Shown here piece by piece: positions 7,116-8,262 of a stretch of 8,262 bases of DNA. The stretch covers positions 1 to 8,262 of the forward strand of contig JADZCL010000050.1 in NCBI GenBank assembly GCA_020851615.1, read 5' to 3'. The notes beneath the pieces were generated by a model, which worked only from the letters and a program-made list of their open reading frames with translations, was not told the origin of the DNA and ran no database searches. Numbering within the stretch: the stretch's first letter is position 1; each line of letters begins with the position of its first letter. The position numbers were made by a program, and so were the translations under genes. The stretch comes from Rubrivivax sp. (lineage in GTDB: Bacteria; Pseudomonadota; Gammaproteobacteria; Burkholderiales; Burkholderiaceae_C).

Positions 7116-8262
7116 GAGGCGCCGGCCTGCCCGGGCCACGCGCCACCCAGCCGCAGCACCGCCTCCAGATCGGCCAGCCACTGCACGAGCGCCTGGTCCT
7201 GCACGAAACCCCCTTGGGCGCCGGCATCCAGCAGCTCGGGCACCGGCTGCTCGCGCGGTGCGCCCAGCGCACGCTCGACCGCGTCCTCGAAGCTGTCCTG
7301 CAGGAGCAGTTGCGTCACCGGCACCAGCTGCACCGTGCCGCGCCGATGCAGGCGGCCAAAGCGGCGGGCGCGGACCTGCGCGTCCCAGGGTCGATCGAGG
7401 TGCACCACCTGCGCTGCCGGCAGATCCGGCTCGAGCGGGCCGCCGCCGTCGGCGACAAGCAGCACGCGGCAGTCTGCATCGTCGCGAAAGCGCCGCTGCG
7501 CGGCCTGGCGCTGCGTCGCCCCGTCGCCGCCATGACAGAGCACCGAGGCAATCCCGGCCTCGCCCAGGGCGGCCTGCACCATGCGCAGCGCCTGCGGCCA
7601 CTGCGCGAACACCACGGCCTTGGGCACGCCCGTTTGATGCTGGCCGAGCAGCGCGCCGATGGCCTCGGCCTTGGCCTGTGCGACTGCGGGTGCGCCCTCA
7701 CCCGCACACAGGCGGCGCAAGGCCTGCACCTCCTCGATGAGGTGGCGCTGTTCCACGGCCGCCAGCCAACCCGCGCGCTGCCAGCGCGCAAGCTGCTGTG
7801 CCAACACCTGCTGCAGCGCGCGGTGCTCGGCCTGCACCGCCTCGGGCATGGGGACGCGGCGCACCGACTCGATGCATTCAGGGAGCTGGGCGCGCACCTT
7901 GTCCAGCGGGCGCGCCAGCAGCACGCGCGCCAGCGTGGTGCGCAAGGCGTCCAGGTCCCGCAGACCGCAGAGGTCACCGGATTCGTCCCGCTCGCCGTGC
8001 GCATCCAACAGCGCGGCATAGGCCCCAAGACGCTGTTCGTCGACAAAGGCCACGCGCAGCGGCAGTTCGGGCGCGCGTTCCTGCCAGCCCGCCGCGGGCA
8101 GCACGATCGCCTGCGCAGCCGGCAGGCGCAGCACCGCAGCAGCCTGCACGGGGTCTATCCACAGGCCCCCTTCGGCGGCCTCCTGCACGATGACGAGTTC
8201 GGGCGCCAGGGCGCGGTGCAGCTCGGCGTCGTCGGCGGCGCGGGCAAGGTCCATCAGGCTCC
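7106..8262 (-). CDS. RapA/SNF2-like helicase family protein with degenerate motifs (C-terminal part)
   Basis: The gene enters from the right edge and ends at TAG 7108-7106; at least 382 residues are present (numbered here from the Met at 8254). SNF2/RapA features follow in order. PELVIVQEAAEGG (18-30) aligns with motif II (VVDEAH/Q). IVLPAAG aligns with motif III (LTATP/LTGTP), followed by LRVAFVDEQRLG, like the family's FVDPRRLG. LLARPLDKVRAQLPE resembles LRRTKxxVxxxLP. The C-terminal RecA-like domain has AVVFAQWPQALRMVQ, CHGG and RVLLVADGG, then VVHLDRPWDAQVRARRFGRL and HRRGT (303-307), like GRLDRIGQ of RapA. RapA recycles RNA polymerase using ATP; SNF2 proteins translocate on DNA. Here the motif II Asp is Gln24 and motifs III and V are altered, so ATP hydrolysis may be impaired. 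GGAG lies 4 nt before the Met at 8254, but motif II comes at once after it, so the true start must be upstream. The tail is much shorter than that of E. coli RapA. Family confidence is moderate; RapA versus general SNF2 is not settled. Confidence 0.68.
   Translation of the reverse strand, partial: SLMDLARAADDAELHRALAPELVIVQEAAEGGLWIDPVQAAAVLRLPAAQAIVLPAAGWQERAPELPLRVAFVDEQRLGAYAALLDAHGERDESGDLCGLRDLDALRTTLARVLLARPLDKVRAQLPECIESVRRVPMPEAVQAEHRALQQVLAQQLARWQRAGWLAAVEQRHLIEEVQALRRLCAGEGAPAVAQAKAEAIGALLGQHQTGVPKAVVFAQWPQALRMVQAALGEAGIASVLCHGGDGATQRQAAQRRFRDDADCRVLLVADGGGPLEPDLPAAQVVHLDRPWDAQVRARRFGRLHRRGTVQLVPVTQLLLQDSFEDAVERALGAPREQPVPELLDAGAQGGFVQDQALVQWLADLEAVLRLGGAWPGQAGASHS
7118..7144. repeat. 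GC-rich imperfect hairpin just after the M16 peptidase stop
   Basis: GGCGC (7118-7122) pairs with GCGCC (7140-7144), and GGCC (7124-7127) with GGCC (7134-7137), around a 6-nt loop and with small bulges. It begins 2 nt after the peptidase TGA and lies inside the last codons of the opposing helicase-like gene. No T-run follows, so termination is not established; chance pairing at this GC content is quite possible. Confidence 0.25.

Noticed and set aside
5277..7601. 774-codon minus-strand open frame antisense to the M16 peptidase
   Set aside because: It overlaps a plus-strand gene with intact catalytic motifs, and its translation shows no recognisable domain, only Arg/Gly/Ala/Gln-rich sequence.
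8252..8262. ATG at 8254 with GGAG upstream as the true start of the helicase-like gene
   Set aside because: The protein would begin directly at motif II, with no N-terminal RecA half or Walker A; the frame stays open to the window edge, so an upstream start is much more likely.

Overview
This is a very GC-rich chromosomal window (roughly 70% by eye, not counted), almost fully coding, with long open frames on every strand. The gene set suggests a Betaproteobacterium, most likely Burkholderiales or a close relative: a Pseudomonas-type branched-chain keto acid dehydrogenase E1 alpha, an E. coli-type GshA, an HpaI/GarL-like aldolase and an insulysin-like secreted peptidase. The taxonomic call is an inference from remembered family resemblance, not a search. 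No rRNA, tRNA, insertion sequence, CRISPR array or phage gene was seen.

Layout. (1) 1-255, minus: the N-terminal 85 residues of bkdA1, with a good Shine-Dalgarno, running off the left edge. (2) 433-1956, minus: complete gshA, the first enzyme of glutathione synthesis. (3) 1957-2166: a divergent intergenic region of about 210 bp. (4) 2167-3228, plus: an exported lytic transglycosylase with Sel1-like repeats, a proline-rich linker and a C-terminal SLT domain; its start codon is uncertain and is probably TTG. (5) 3229-3355: an intergenic region with a candidate sigma-70 promoter overlapped by an inverted repeat. (6) 3356-4162, plus: an HpcH/HpaI-family class II aldolase with a strong Shine-Dalgarno. 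(7) 4163-4226: a short gap holding a perfect 20-bp palindrome and a TACACT -10-like box so close to the next ATG that the transcript may be leaderless. (8) 4227-7115, plus: a 962-residue exported M16 zinc peptidase of the pitrilysin/insulysin type. (9) 7106-8262, minus: the C-terminal part of a RapA/SNF2-like helicase, cut by the right edge, converging on the peptidase with a 10-nt overlap. Its motif II and other ATPase motifs are degenerate.

The genes do not form one pathway. They read as a housekeeping stretch of separate units: amino-acid catabolism (bkd), thiol redox (gshA), cell-wall turnover (transglycosylase), keto-acid aldol cleavage, extracytoplasmic peptide degradation, and an RNA-polymerase-associated or chromatin-remodelling-like ATPase relative. 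I found no convincing new multi-gene system. The best leads are the motif-degenerate RapA/SNF2-like protein and the two palindromes sitting on candidate promoters.
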